A stretch of 64,000 nucleotides of DNA, taken from the NCBI RefSeq assembly GCF_043641665.1, contig NC_092196.1, positions 12,041,192 through 12,105,191 of the forward strand, written 5' to 3'. The notes under the pieces were generated by a model. It had not been told where the DNA came from. It worked only from the letters and a program-made list of their open reading frames with translations, and ran no database searches. Source of the stretch: Enoplosus armatus (taxonomy: Eukaryota > Chordata > Actinopteri > Centrarchiformes > Enoplosidae). The stretch's first letter is position 1. Each line of letters begins with the position of its first letter. Shown here in pieces: positions 1 through 13,490 of this stretch. Made by a program: the position numbers and the translations under genes.

Positions 1-2645
1 CGAAGCCCCAGTATTACAATACATTAGATTATGACAATGATGGCGTACACACACTTCTGCTCTGCCCTGAATTTTGGCTTGTGTATCAATGCAATTTTCA
101 CATGTATAGTACACATTCACTTTGTAGTATGTTGTGGTTGCATAGTTGTACTTGCTAATTTTGAAGCTACATTGTGCCAGTGTGTTGACACAACAAAGTG
201 ATGGCAGGTGACCAGAGTTTGTTTGTTAGAGATGTGAAGTGATTTCCCTTCTGCCTTCTGAAAAATTAAAGGGAAAGTCTACCTCTCACTGCTGCAGGGG
301 AAATGTGTCCCTCACCCAGTAGACAGCCATGCTGTCTGCCTATGCTGTTCATCACTCCAGTGAGTGACACAAAATATGTTTATTTGTGTGCCCTCTAATA
401 TTTGGTGCTGTATATATGACTATTTTATATTTCTACTGTGTATTTCTACTTATATGTACATTTTAATTGCTGTATTAAATAAATGTTATGTGAACAAATT
501 GTGTGTCTGTGATGTTCTAGTTTGTAGCTTGAGAAGAAACTCCTGAAGCGTTTATAAAATATAACTTTGTATTAAACTACTTTGCTACTATCCCGATAGA
601 TCTGGAAGTCGGACAGTCGAGGAGTAGATAGTGAGGAGACAATGGACTGTTTTGATGCTATTTTGAACAGTGTGCACATTCGACTGTCACTGTCACTGTA
701 CTTAACCATTTACACAGATCATAAAAACACCTTTGGTTGACGAGGCCACCTGAGCTTCCCCTGTGCTTGAAATTTTGATGCTGTATATAGACACATTGCC
801 ATGTGCCGCCCTGCCAGCTTGGATGACTTGGTCAGATACCCAGAGACATGTGGGATCCTTTGGTTGTCATGAAAACAGAGTGGCCAGTATCGAGCAGAAT
901 AAATGACACCCCCTACTGGCAAAATAATGAAATAGGCAAACTACCCTGTTGGTGACAAAGATATTCTGCATGTTATTAACATAAAGGTCTGTGCAAGTGA
1001 GACAGGTAGAGAGTAATTATGAACACATTTTAGCATTCAGTGGTAACTGTGCTGGGAAACTGCTGTGGGTGTGGAGGGAACAGTGTTTAGGTCTGGATAA
1101 AGGGTGGGGAGACCAACAGGGGCAAAGTGCAGATGGGGTGGAAGTGGTCAGTTGGATTGCTAGGGTCAGCACAGATTACAGGAAACCAGATCGGAGCAAC
1201 TCATCCGCCTCTCAATCTCCAGGACTTGGCTTCAAACCCAAGCATTCAGCGCTATTTGGCTTTTATCATACTTTGAATTATACAAAACTGACATCAGTTT
1301 GGAGATGCAACAGTCTGGATTTCAGGCATACTGGGGCCTGATGGCTTTATTCATTCAAATTCCTGATCAACAGCATCTGTGTATTTAATCTGTGACTGCC
1401 TGCTGTTGGTTCCAAGTGATACCTTTGTAGCAGGATGGAGATGTCTTTCAATTCTGCTTCAGATATTACACAGACGGCTGTTTTGGAGACAGGTGTAGAT
1501 CACACATGCCTGACCAGACAGTCAAATTAAATCACAAGCAAAATGAAATTAGTCTCAATGTAGGTATTGTAATAGAAACAATTGTGACGAGAAGCAGTTT
1601 GATTGAATCACTCAGAGACTTGCGAGTACTGGAATAACACTGGCACACGCACTTAACACTAATTATTTTTTGATTTCTGGATGAGCATAAATGGGAGACA
1701 TTGCCAGTTACCAGCAGGCAGGACTTTTGTCTATTCAATATGAATTGCCCCTTACTACTTATTTCTCATCTTCTCTTAATTTTCCATCTGCTGTCTCTCT
1801 GTGTCTCACATGAATCATCATTATGAATACCTTGCTGCATCAGCTCTTATGAAGTAAACTGCACAGGTGTGAAGTTATCGCTCTACTTCTCAGATCAAAT
1901 ACAACGACAAACAGCAAACACTAAGAAATAATGGATGCTTAGGGAACAAAGATTATTGACTTGGACCTCACAGTTTTGTGAGCGTGTTATGTGCGTTGTT
2001 TATGGTTTTATTGCCATAATTATTTTCAGTCTAGGTTAAATGCACCACCAGATTGCTTTTCCCTAGCCATTACTGGTCACTTTGTGTTTTACTGAGAAAA
2101 TGGTTGAGATGGGTTGGAGTTTCTATGGAAACAGAAACTGCATCCAATTGAGGATGTCACAGCCCCTGCCCCGTCCGAGGTCACCCAGCCACAAGATAAT
2201 TAGATCATACAACACCTCCAGTATGAAATGCAGCAAGAATTACATGCCTCAATGAACACAGAGAATTTCACAACTGACTTGCCTAATTCTTTTTGGATGT
2301 ATATAAATTACTAAAATATTGTTTTAAACGTACTAAAGCATTTTCTATTTTTCTTAAAGGCAACTACGAACTATAGAGTTAATGTAGAACACCAGCTCTT
2401 GTAGGTTTTGATGACACTGGGTGAGCAGATGATGTTCAGATCAATAGTGAGCCTGAAAGGAACAAATGATTACTACTGGTAGCGTACTTTACTCCTTTAG
2501 GACCCTCTTCAAAAGACCAGCAATCAGGAGGACACTATTCGGCCAAGAGAGTAGTCAATTTATTCACAATGGGGATCCAACACAATTGTCTTAATCATCG
2601 TGACATTTCCTCAAAGGCAGCTGCGTCAGAGGCGGAACCACAACA

Positions 2646-2648
<3 letters not shown>

Positions 2649-2689
<41 letters not shown>
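2649..2689. repeat. (GT)n microsatellite
   Basis: About 20 uninterrupted GT units, visible directly. It is followed by short TGTGA-type degenerate units. Confidence 0.95.
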
Positions 2690-2690
<1 letters not shown>

Positions 2691-3562
2691 TGTGATGTGC
2701 AAAAGGACAAGGCAACCAACATAATGATTTCTTATAGTCCTCCATTACAAGGAACACATCAGTAATCTTGTTTGCTCCACCAGCGCTTTCATTCTTTGTG
2801 CTAAACCATTGCTTTCACACACTTAGGTTTGCTAATCCTACCAGCACAAAATGCACTTCCCTACTTCTATATCCTGTGGCTCAGTCTGCAAATGGTATGT
2901 GCATTTGACATGGTTTTACAATTCTCTTTCCTACTTTTTACTTTATAATCATGCTGAGCCAATACAGCTAGGCATTGGGACAATTTCAAATCTGATGTGC
3001 TACTAATGCGTAATGCGTATATTTTTAAATTAAGTCTACGTTTGTTATGTAAAGATTTTGGAGATGAAACGCAGTCATGTGGGCTAGGTGGGGTTGGATT
3101 TTTCAGTGGCAAGATTTTTCACAACTGATTTACAAAAGGATCATTGATGAGGCAGTTTCAATCACATTATAGATCTAATGAATAATGATTAAAGCTAATT
3201 GAGATAAATTATTTAGTTACAATTGAGCTATAAAGGATGAAAGAAAATTAATCTTCTCTATCATCATTCACAAATTATTATTTCTAGTTCTGTCTGATAA
3301 GACAAATTTGACAAGAGTCATTCATTTCATCCTCAGTTTCTCTCAGGGCAATAGCTACAACCGTGGACACAGACTCAAATCCTTTATAATATTTTTGGGA
3401 ATTTGGGGGGTTTAATGACGTGAAGTGGCGTTTCTGTGATTACACAAAAATGACACCTGTTGGTTTTTCTAAGGGTCATTCAGATATTTTGTAGACTAAA
3501 TATCTAAACACTAAAAACTAGTAAGTATTCTCCACAAGCATTATAATGTATTATTTTATATG

Positions 3563-3563
<1 letters not shown>

Positions 3564-3624
<61 letters not shown>
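3564..3624. repeat. (AT)n microsatellite
   Basis: About 30 uninterrupted AT units, 900 bp upstream of the ccnf start codon. Confidence 0.95.
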
Positions 3625-3626
<2 letters not shown>

Positions 3627-4033
3627 TTTTAAAACAACATATAGACCGTCATCAATTATGATTAAACCGTTTTGCATAAATGTTTGTGTTGGTCAGCCCA
3701 AAACGGACAAAAATCCAATAATACACGCATCAAGAGCAAACAATGTATTGCTTTTTCAACAAACATTTGTTATATCTCAGTGTGCCCAGGGCAGACACAA
3801 GACAGATCAGTTTTAACTATAAATGTGGCACATGGACGCGATGTTCAAAGCATTTCGTCTGCTTGTTGTGGAAAATAATGCTGTACTGGTATAATGCAAA
3901 GTCTACTCTGGATCTGACAGTGCGCCTGTCCCTTTAAACAGGGTACCTTTAAACGGCATCTTCTGCTCAACTACATCTCCCACGATCTACAGTAAGTAGG
4001 CGGGCCTGTGGACGTTCTTCACAACCAGGTCAA

Positions 4034-4299
4034 CCAATCATATACACTTACTGGCGAGCGCGTACTTCGAAATTGTATGACGTTATCCAATGATCTTCTG
4101 CTATTTTACAGTTTATAAAATCCGGCCAATCGGTGCTACCGTTCTTCACGCTGGCCAATAAAAGCGCTACTATGTGGCAGGAGGGCGTCACCACGCCCGA
4201 CCAATCAGATTGAATGCGGAGTTTAAACGGTGAGCGCGGGCGGTCCTAGAGTAGCTTTGGGGCGGGTCCAACAAGTGAGGACGCGTGCTTGAATTTGAA
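4034..4299 (+). promoter_or_regulatory. ccnf promoter: five CCAAT boxes and CHR-like element
   Basis: CCAAT occurs on the + strand at 4034, 4087, 4126, 4155 and 4201, so five copies fall within 172 bp. About 85 bp further on are a CTTGAA at 4288-4293 and a TTTGAA at 4294-4299, just after a GC-rich stretch. TTTGAA is the cell-cycle homology region (CHR) consensus. Repeated NF-Y sites with a CHR are the known layout of G2/M promoters controlled by DREAM and MMB complexes, which fits cyclin F. The transcription start is not visible; the assignment is inference from motif content and position 216 bp before the ATG. Confidence 0.6.
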
Positions 4300-4514
4300 T
4301 TTAGGCAAGAGCTAAGAAGATATTAGCCAACTACTACCACTACACAACAGAGGCAGTGAGCAGTATTGTAACACTGTATATCATACTTTCTGGTGAAATA
4401 GGCATTACGTTTTTATGTGTGTAATATATTAGCTAGTTTGCCGCAAAATTTAAATCGCTGCTCAGTGCTGTAGCTACAGGCATCGCTGTTCGAGGAGAGA
4501 TCACAGCACTTGCA

Positions 4515-7500
4515 ATGAAAGCGGGCGGTAAGTAACTTAAACTTAAACTATCTCTTCCTAACATTACCAGAAATATAGCGATGAATTAATGTGAGGTGAG
4601 TGTTTGTGAACCGGCTTTAAATTCTTGCAGTTTGACAGAGTTAGCACTGGAAACTTAACTAGCTCCTAGCCAACACAAACGTTAACCGGGGTAAGTTAAC
4701 TTAGCCATGGATTCTTCCTGTAAGTTACTGTAGTTTCAAATGGCTTAATGCTGGTCGCATTTATATAAAACGTGTCTCCTCCCGACTTTTTACGCGTTTG
4801 TGGTGATTAAAAACTAGTATGTAATGTTAAGCTTTATGAAACCTGGTCTTAACTTAACGTTAGTTGCATTTGAACCTCAGGAGGGAAATTTGGGCGCTCA
4901 CTTGGTTTGACTTTCCCAGTCACTCAGTTAACCGTCGTTAAATACCTGCTAACTAAATGCTTATAACACTAAATGATGTTGTATGCTTATTTTAGTACAT
5001 ATTTGGCAGTGGTCTTTCCACGAATTTAAACATTTTCGCCTTCAAACGGGGTTTGACCAGACCACCCGGAGATGCCTTACGTTAGGCGTTTTGAATGTGG
5101 AGCCATAACCTTCATCTTGGTGTGCCTGACTAACGTTACCAGCTAACATATTAACTGGCCTGCTTTAAATTACGTGCAAATATTAGTCTGACATTAAAGT
5201 GAGAATTAGTTAGTGAGCCCTGCACTAACATATGAAATGCTTTTGGGTGACTTAGTGTGTTTGTGTGTGTGCACTTCAAATGTGTTTACCACTATGCTGT
5301 TTTTTACATTGAATATGAGAGGCATGCTAAAGAAGGGGAAACTTCTTGTACTTTTTATTTCAGTAGTCCATTGCCACTGTTCAAAATGCTACTTGGTTCC
5401 GGCACGGAAGCGGGTCCGTAAGCGAACTCCAGCCCTAACCTTGCTGTCTCTACCTGAGGAGGTCCTCCTGTGTGTGCTCCAGTGCCTCTCTGCTGAGGAC
5501 CTGCTGTCTGTCAGAGCAGTGAGTAAACATACTGTACACACTGTAACACTCCTACACAACCTCTGGCATGTTTGTGCCATGTCATCCCAGATTTGTTCTG
5601 GCTCTTGTGACCCCCCGATTCCATTGGTCAGATGTCTCTTTTATTGAGGGACTAATTGTCTCGACTTTTGTTACAGGTCCACTCCCAGTTGCGGGACATT
5701 GTTGACAACCACTCCAGTGTATGGGCCAGGGTCAGTTTCAGGGACACATGGCCATCCCCCAATACCTTATGGCTATTTGAAAGGTACAGTTGCTTCTGTC
5801 AAATAAGAAAACAACTCACTCATGTATTGTTTTTCTTCTGTATGGGTTTTTACCTGAAATGTCTCTCTTCTTTCAGAGCTGCTGAGAAAGGGAATTTTGA
5901 AGCTGCCGTGAAGCTTGGAATCGCTTATTTGTACAATGAAGGACGTAAGTTAATCTCCTTACTTCAACCATTCATTGAGAATAGGCCTGCCATTTATGTT
6001 TTTCCCCCTTTATTTGTATTTGTTGGGGACATAAACCCTCTTGATGAGTTTTACAAGTGATAGCAGCTCTTCCCTTGTGCCTTGCTTCTCTCCACCAGCG
6101 CTGTTGAGTGATGAGGGGCGAGCGGATGTATGTGGTCGCAAGGCCTCCCACTTCTTCAGCCTGGCAGAGAGCCTGCGCTCTCCCGCGGCATATCCCTTCA
6201 TATGGGTGTTCATCCGTCCACCATGGTCGCCCACCGGCAGCTGCTGCAAGGCCGTGGTGTTTGACCGTCTCAAGGCCGAGTGTGACAACAACGTGGTAGG
6301 TTTTGCTACTGCCATTTTAGAGGGGAGGCAAATGTGCTTCTTTTTTACACAACCTTGATGGAAAATTAAGCTGCATTCATTTATAGCGGGTGTCAACAAT
6401 TGATAAGCACTGATAATGTTCTTAAATCTTTCCTTTTCTGTTGTTATTAGTGGAAATTTGAGGTCTATGAGAATATGATTAATATAAGTGCTTTAGCAAA
6501 ATAGACAGGTTCCTACTTGCCTCTGACAAATTCTGATGCCTTACAACTGCATTGTGTCATTGTTTTTGCTTTGTGGCAGGCTTGGAAACCTTGTTTTCAG
6601 CTTCAATGCTTTTGTTGTTACAGCACCAAATTTGTAAACTTGCAGAGTGTTTATAAGGAAAATGATTTGAAAAATCATTGAAGTGTTCATCAATTTGTTT
6701 TTCTCTTTCCTCTACAGGAGAAGAGAGGGCCCTTGTTGCACTGTTTGGCCAGAGTTTTGCAGCTGTTTGAAGTGAGTGTGAAAGTGACACTGAATCTGAC
6801 TGCCTCTGTCTTTCTGGGTGTGGTTAGCCCAGTTTCTATTAGCTGCTAATCAAAGTGGCAGTCATGGGGTGGGGGTGTCCAACTAGTCATCAACATCACA
6901 TATTGGATAATTGCTGTTTTCTCCTCACTTCATGTAACACAGCTGTTGCCTTACAGTTCCTGCTGATTCTTCTTACTCACAGCCCTGGTGTTCTTTGTTG
7001 TTTAATAATGTGACAAATGATTTCATGCTGCTTACGTAGAACTCTGGTTTGTTTTTCATGACACACAAGCATGTGTTGACATGACTGTGTTTGACCGCTT
7101 CATTAGTGTCTGAACAGAACATTTTGTCAGTTTGCTTAGTATGATCTGTCATTCATATCTGGAACCGTGTTACCTTTTTCCAGGAGAATGAAAGACGCCA
7201 AGATGCCCTATCTATGCTGGAGGAGTCGTCGCAGGCTGGCTGTCTGCAGAGCTCCTACTTGTTGTGGGAGCAAAACCGGAAAGCAGCTGTAAGTCTGAAG
7301 CTCTCATTCAGTTTTCTAATTAGTTGGATACATTGACCTTATTCATTCAGTCTACGGTACAGTTTCTTCATGTCAAACTCGAACACTGGCACATTTGTTC
7401 ATAGTTTAGTACATACATGAACTCAAATTGATTAGAAAGTTAAAGATGAACTTAATTGACAGCAATGTTTTGTTGTGTGTAAAGTTTATTAACTTAAAGT

Positions 7501-10500
7501 TTTTTTCGTATTTGAATTTCAGATGGCAGATCCAGGCAGGTACCTCCAGTGTATCCGGACCCTCAGGGATTATGCTGGCAAAGGATGCTGGGAGGCACAG
7601 GTGTGTGTGTGTATGTGTGTGTGTGATTGAAGGCAGAAAATTGTCATCATATCGATGCAGCAGTTGATTTAACGTAGTCTTGTGATGACCTTCTCTGCAG
7701 CTTTTATCTCCCTCTGTTCTTGACTATAATAATGCAAAAGACTGTGAAGAGTTTGTCTTTTGACATCTTTTCATCTGTCATGCTTTTTTTTCATTTCTCT
7801 TTCATTTCCCACTCCTCCCAATTGTCCAGAATTGGAACTTCTTACTGAAGCCCTATTAGGCAGTGTCAAGAGGGCTTGACAGTTGTTGAACCACTGTTTT
7901 GTTTTTTGATCATTGCCTTTTTAAAGCTTTGCCCAAGCTGCACCACTGAATCACAAAAATATGACTAATCCCAATCACAAGCTCTGTAATTACTACTGCA
8001 GTACTCAACCATCTTGTCTTTTTAGTGTGACACAATTCAACAAGCAGTCAAGCCATTTAAAACTGTTCTGAAACACTTATTTAACACTTTGTCTTTTCTT
8101 TCCTCAGCTCTCCCTGGCTAAAGTGTGCAGCAGTGGGAATCCGCTGGGTTTGGAGTCAAAAGCCTGCTCAGACTTGGTGGCTCAGCTCTTCAGTCCCTCT
8201 AACCCTGCATCACGACACTGCACTCAGAGCATCCTCAGACGAGGCATCAAGGACACCATGAGGTAGACAGGAAAAGAAACTCCACCATGATATATCACTG
8301 GCATGATTACAGTCTGTTGGTGAATAATATCTTTCTAGGCAATTGAATGTTCCTGTTGGAGTCATTGTGATGACTCAATGTGTTTTGATCATCTTAGCTT
8401 TCTTTAATGACATTACTAAAGAGTAGATGAAACAGAACAAAGGTTGCCCCGAGAATAAAGTAAAACCTTTTACTTGTAAGGCAGGCAACATACCACATAG
8501 CCTTCAGGCAGATTTCAAGTCATGATTCAGCCATCATGACTGATTTTTAAGATCAGGTAATGTCTGCTAGTTTAGGGTTCTTAGACATGAGGGTAAATCT
8601 TTTTAGTCTATCCTTTTTTTTAATGCATATGATCTTCAATTTTTACATGCCTCCCTCTCTTCCTGCCTTTCCAGGTACATCCTGGTGGACTGGCTTGTGG
8701 AGGTGACCACCATGAAGGATTTTTCCAGCCTGACGCTGCATGTGACAGTGGGTTGTGTGGACCGCTACCTATCTCTGCGCTCTGTCCCCAAGGCTCGCCT
8801 CCAGTTATTGGGAATCGCCTGCATGGTAGTTTGTACACGGTGAGAATGCACACATGCTTATTCTCTGAAATGTTCATATGCTTTCTTTTGAGGCTGTCAG
8901 ATTTTGAGGCTCTTTGGGGAATTTTGAAGTATTATATGGTTGGTTTTGAAGGGAAAAATAGTGATCCAGATTTGTATTGTGTTTTGAATAAACACAAATT
9001 AGTTTTGACTTTTTTATGATAATGTTTGAATCTTTTCTTTTCAGCTATATCAGTAAAGAAATCCTGACCATACGTGAAGCGGTCTGGCTCACCGACAACA
9101 CCTACAAATATGAGGACCTGGTTCGAATGATGGGGGAGGTTGTCTCTGTGCTGGAGGGAAAGATCAGGGTGAGTACAACAAATCTCCTTCTTATGAAGTG
9201 TTGAAAGTGCCAATGAATGATTTTTGTGAAAAGTTAAGCACTGAATTGACTGAATTTCCCCTCAGAGCCCCACACTGCTGGACTACGGGGAGGTGCTGCT
9301 GTCTCTGCTCCCTCTGGAGAGGCGAACCACTCACTTATTCAGCTACATCTGTGAGCTGTCGCTGCTCTACTCGGCTCTCGCCACACCACCACCTGCCAAA
9401 CTGGCCTGCGCTGTACTGCTGCTTACACGAGCACTACATCACTATGGTAATAACACTCACTGACACACACACGTACACCACGCCAGTTTGAATAGACTCA
9501 TCGTATCACCCTTTTAACACTGACGCGTAATACAAATACTCTTTTCAAACAAATAGAATTTACAGCTTTAGCTGAGTGTTAAGTTTATGTTCACCTTGAC
9601 TTATGTCTGCGGTCTCCCTTTCTGCAGCTCCCCTCTGGCCCAGCCAGTTGATTGACTACACAGGCTTCTCCAAGCAAGACCTCGTCTCCCTTTCTGTGCT
9701 ACTCTATGTCAAGTGGTAAGCTTCTCACAGTGTGTGTATTTTGACTGGATTGGTAGCCAAGCAATTCATTTCTTTCATCCTCCTCCTGCTGCATTATCAC
9801 CCCGTCTGTCAGGTCACATTCAGGCATTGAGACACCCCTGTGCATCTACACAACCGAGCAAATTCAAACCTTTTCATTTTCATTAGTTCAGTTCAAGTGA
9901 GCAGATCAGTTCTAATAAGAATTACATTGGTCTTGTCGTGACCTTGGAAGAGGGAGAGCCATCATCAGAAGTTGTATTTATTGTTGAAAGGCACTTTTCA
10001 ATTTTATCTGAAAATACACTTCATCTGTTGTGACCTTAGCAGGATAAGTCTCTCCTAGTGATGAATGTACTGTAATCAGCTCAAAAAAAATCTTTGAAGT
10101 GGTCATTTCCATTAAAAAAAACAACAAAAAAAAACCCTCTTGACATTTCATCCTTTGAATAGGTGCAGTTTGTTTGGCACTTGCTCTCCTGTAGCTACGT
10201 ATTTGAATAGCCTGCAAATTAAATAGGTTCTGATTGGTGCATTATTTTTCTCAGTTGATTACTCATAGGCAGCACAGTTCGCGCTAAACCTTAGCATTAT
10301 CCAGCTTGCGTGTTTGTTCAATTTCTAAAGGCTGTCAAGTACTGAGCACAAATGGCATTAGACCAAACACACTTCTGCACACCACTGGGAGTTATTGACT
10401 CGTGCTATGTATTTATATTGTAAATTAGGTCCACTTGCTCCATTTTCAGGACTCCTGAAGTGAAGTTGTGTACTGAAATGGCTGTTATTGTAAAACCCCC

Positions 10501-13490
10501 ACAGATCAAAAGCCCATATGTTCCATAGAAAAGTAAATGTCCCTTGTTGCCAAGCGAAGTTGTTATGCCCGCTTTGTATATTGCATTGATTTCTATTTGT
10601 AGTTTCTTCCCTTCACAGAAGGGAAAGGAAGGTGATGACGAGGTGGAAGTATTAATAAAACCACTGAACAAGTGTTCTGATAAATAAAATGTGTTGTGAG
10701 CAGGGTTTAACAAACCACTGTTACCTTTTTGGCCTGTGAATCTTTTAAAACAAGCCAAAGTCAACTCACAACCCCTCATCACAGGTAACATTTCAAGAGC
10801 TGTGAGAGTTTCAAGCAAAGAGTGATTTTTACCTTCTCAGATTGTGTAATTTGAATATTTTTAAAGGCCTGTAGAGATAAAACTAATAAACAAATGTCCC
10901 AAAAGGTAAACATAATTTATGGTGCAGAAAAATGGTTTCAATTGTTTGGCATCATTGACATTGTGTCCTTAGTAATGACACCAGCACTGTCTGATAACCT
11001 AAGTTATCCACTGTGGATACAACGTAGGAATAAAAACAAATGATTGGTAATTGTTTTCATGTATTCAACCATTCAATTATTGTACAGAAGCTTTTCAAAT
11101 CCTATATTCTGGAAGGGGAAATGACAAGAAATGATTGGTGATGTGTCTGTATTGAGCATGCTCATATAGCCACATTGGTTAAATATAAGATTGCTTATAA
11201 AGTCTGTTGACTAAGAAAATGGATGGCCATTAAGGTTTTAAAGCAAACATGAAGCCCAGAGAGAGCTGCAGAGTCATAAAAGACTGTAGGAGGGGAGGGG
11301 AGGGGGGTGTAACCATCAGTGAATCACCATCTGAGTCACGTGCCTCAGGGTGAGTCACTTTGATAGGTGAACATCGCATCTACAAACTGTAATTCTCAAA
11401 TGGACAAGTAACGAGATTTGTCCCCAAGAGTTGATTATAGAGATGCAGCAAGCAAAGTGGATCAAACTCTTTTTTTCATTTTTCTTGTCTCTGTTCCTCC
11501 CCTGCTCTCTGTCTCCCCTCAGTTTCAGTCAAGATGTTCCCAAAGACTACAGGCACGTGTCTCTTACTGGTGTTAAGCAGCGGTTTGAAGATGAGGCCTA
11601 CCAGCACATCAGCAAAGAAAAGGTACTTTATTTTTACTTTTCATTGTAGGTATAGGAAAAGTCTTCTCTCTTTTAAGACGTTTCTAAATAGTAGCACAGC
11701 ATGTCTCTAATTGGTTCTGAGTCTCTGAAACTGGTCTTTGATGTTATTTCATGGCCTCCTCAAGGTGATAGACTTTAAGGAGCTGTGCCAGATTTTTGAG
11801 ATTCCTGAGGTGGAGCCTCAAATGGAGCCACCCAGTCCCACTGGTCAACCAGCAGACATCCACACCTTCCTCGCCTCTCCATCCAGCACCAACAAGAGGT
11901 AAGCCAGTTACCAACACACAAGTTCCCCATCACAACACATCGGGGCTGGGTGAAACAGTAAAGGGCTTTAAGAGACATTTTAAAAATAAACCAAATATTG
12001 ATGCAAAGAAATGGTATGCAATGGTGGACAACTATGAACACTTGTGCAGTGTAGTGCATAATGCAATACGACTTGCTGGCCCCTAGAACATTTTATGGGC
12101 CCCATTAAATGTTTCTATATTATTTATTACATAGTCCAGCTGTGAGCACTCAAGCTAACTGGGCTTGCATGGCTTTCTAATGGCATAGGGCCATTGGGTT
12201 ACCCCACTGTTTTATGGTGTCATCCATTATGCTCATTAATTATATTTCGCCGTTTGAGTTGTCTGAGTTTGCACTATATTTATTATGTTAATTTACTTAG
12301 CTCCCAGCTTTGCAACACATATTGTACATAAAATCAAAACAACCTAGGACTTTAGAGACATGCAAAGAATTCAGTTATGAGAAACGATTCACTAACTGAC
12401 AGCTAAATGACCAGTGCCCCCGCCTCTCTCCTTGCTTGTGAACCGTCTTGTCCAGAAGGTGTTTGTTTGTGCCATCTGTGAGACGCTACAGTGACTCACT
12501 ATAAACACACTGCCCTGTCCACTTTCTCCCAAGGAGACGCGATGACGCCATGCAGGCTCACAGAGCCAGCTTTGTGGCCACGCCCACGGCAGAGCTGTCC
12601 AATCAGGAGGAGACGCTGCTGGGTAACATCCTGGACTGGAGCCTGGACACTTCCTGCTCTGGCTATGAGGGGGACCAAGAGGAGGAGAGCGAGGGAGAGA
12701 GAGACGGTGATAGTGAGTGTTGAGAAAGAGAACGGAAAGGGGATGGGCATGTTTACTCTAAGCTGTTTTTCTCTAAAGCATATAAATGAACTAATCCATA
12801 TATAGAGGAGATTAATGCATGAGTCAGTCCTCCAGTAGGAGATTGTGTCTACAGATGACTCAGCAATTGCAACATCCAGCGTAATAAATCAGCACATATA
12901 TTTAGGCCTTCATAATATGCAGACTTACTGTCAGGGACAAATGTGGATGGATGATAGTAGCTGTGCAGGGTGTGTTGGGGTCTTGCAAACTTTGCCCAAA
13001 ATGATTCACTGTTATAAACTCTGACACCTCCTCTTCTCTTTCAATAGCTTCTATGATGTCAATCAAACTGCACCCACTGACTGATGAAGACAAAAGACTA
13101 GAGCACTGCAGAGCCCTGTCCAGCGATGAAGACAGCCTCTGTGAAGCGGAGACGGTGGAGGAAAGAGAGGATTGCCAAGGCCAGGAACCCCTTTCTCTCT
13201 CTACAGACCTTCACAGTTCAGGATACTCCTCCGTCCAGAGTGTTAGCCCCTCATCCACATGCTCCTCCTCCCTCATGCCTTGCACATTCAAGACCTTTAC
13301 CACTTCACTGGGCGCAGCCTCGGCCAATGCCCAGCCAGGCTTCCGCCTTTTGGTGCCCATGCAGAGGCCCCGGGGCACCTCCAGCAAACAAGTGAAGAGG
13401 AAGAACTCAGCAGCTCATAGTGGAGGGGAGGTGGAAAGAGAAGAGGAGGAAGTGGAAGGAGACGCCCATGCAGGGTTTCTGAGCCTATAG
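4515..13490 (+). CDS. ccnf: Cyclin F (F-box protein, SCF substrate receptor)
   Basis: Seventeen coding exons read through in frame: 4515-4527, 5364-5518, 5677-5783, 5877-5944, 6099-6295, 6718-6771, 7184-7288, 7523-7600, 8108-8262, 8675-8839, 9045-9168, 9266-9446, 9628-9715, 11523-11622, 11765-11898, 12534-12712, 13048-13490 (TAG). The sum is 2346 nt, 781 aa; human cyclin F has 786. The first coding exon supplies only four residues and one base. A basic stretch RKRVRKR (about 19-25) resembles the N-terminal nuclear signal. The F-box follows (about 30-76), then Sel1-like helical repeats, then the cyclin box with MRYIL (310-314), the hydrophobic patch that binds RxL substrates. The C-terminus is Ser/Glu-rich and PEST-like. 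Cyclin F does not activate a CDK; with SKP1 and CUL1 it directs ubiquitination of targets such as CP110 and RRM2 in G2. All introns are GT-AG. The homology is clear along the full length; only the first exon is short enough to be doubtful. Confidence 0.95.
9716..11522 (+). other. ccnf intron 13 (1.8 kb), no gene seen
   Basis: This is the longest ccnf intron. It contains no exon-like or repeat homology I recognise. A G-rich run at 11289-11307 has four G blocks and could form a quadruplex. An antisense open frame of 137 codons at 10405-10818 shows no family resemblance. Confidence 0.6.

Larger units (their letters stand above)
1..4000. other. Intergenic DNA, no supported gene
   Basis: I see no exon series, RNA gene or protein similarity here. 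Open frames are short (116 codons at most, around 991-1341) and read as non-coding. A GT microsatellite lies near 2649-2689 and a long AT microsatellite near 3564-3624. Base composition is AT-rich until about 3960, where it becomes the ccnf promoter. Confidence 0.6.

Noticed and set aside
991..1341. 116-codon open frame upstream of ccnf
   Set aside because: No domain, no family resemblance, no splice context and ordinary non-coding composition.
6010..6399. 129-codon antisense frame over ccnf exon 5
   Set aside because: Shadow of the coding strand; the sense frame is confident cyclin F sequence.
10405..10818. 137-codon antisense open frame in ccnf intron 13
   Set aside because: Lies wholly in an intron of a confident gene, with no recognisable motif or supporting promoter or splice sites.
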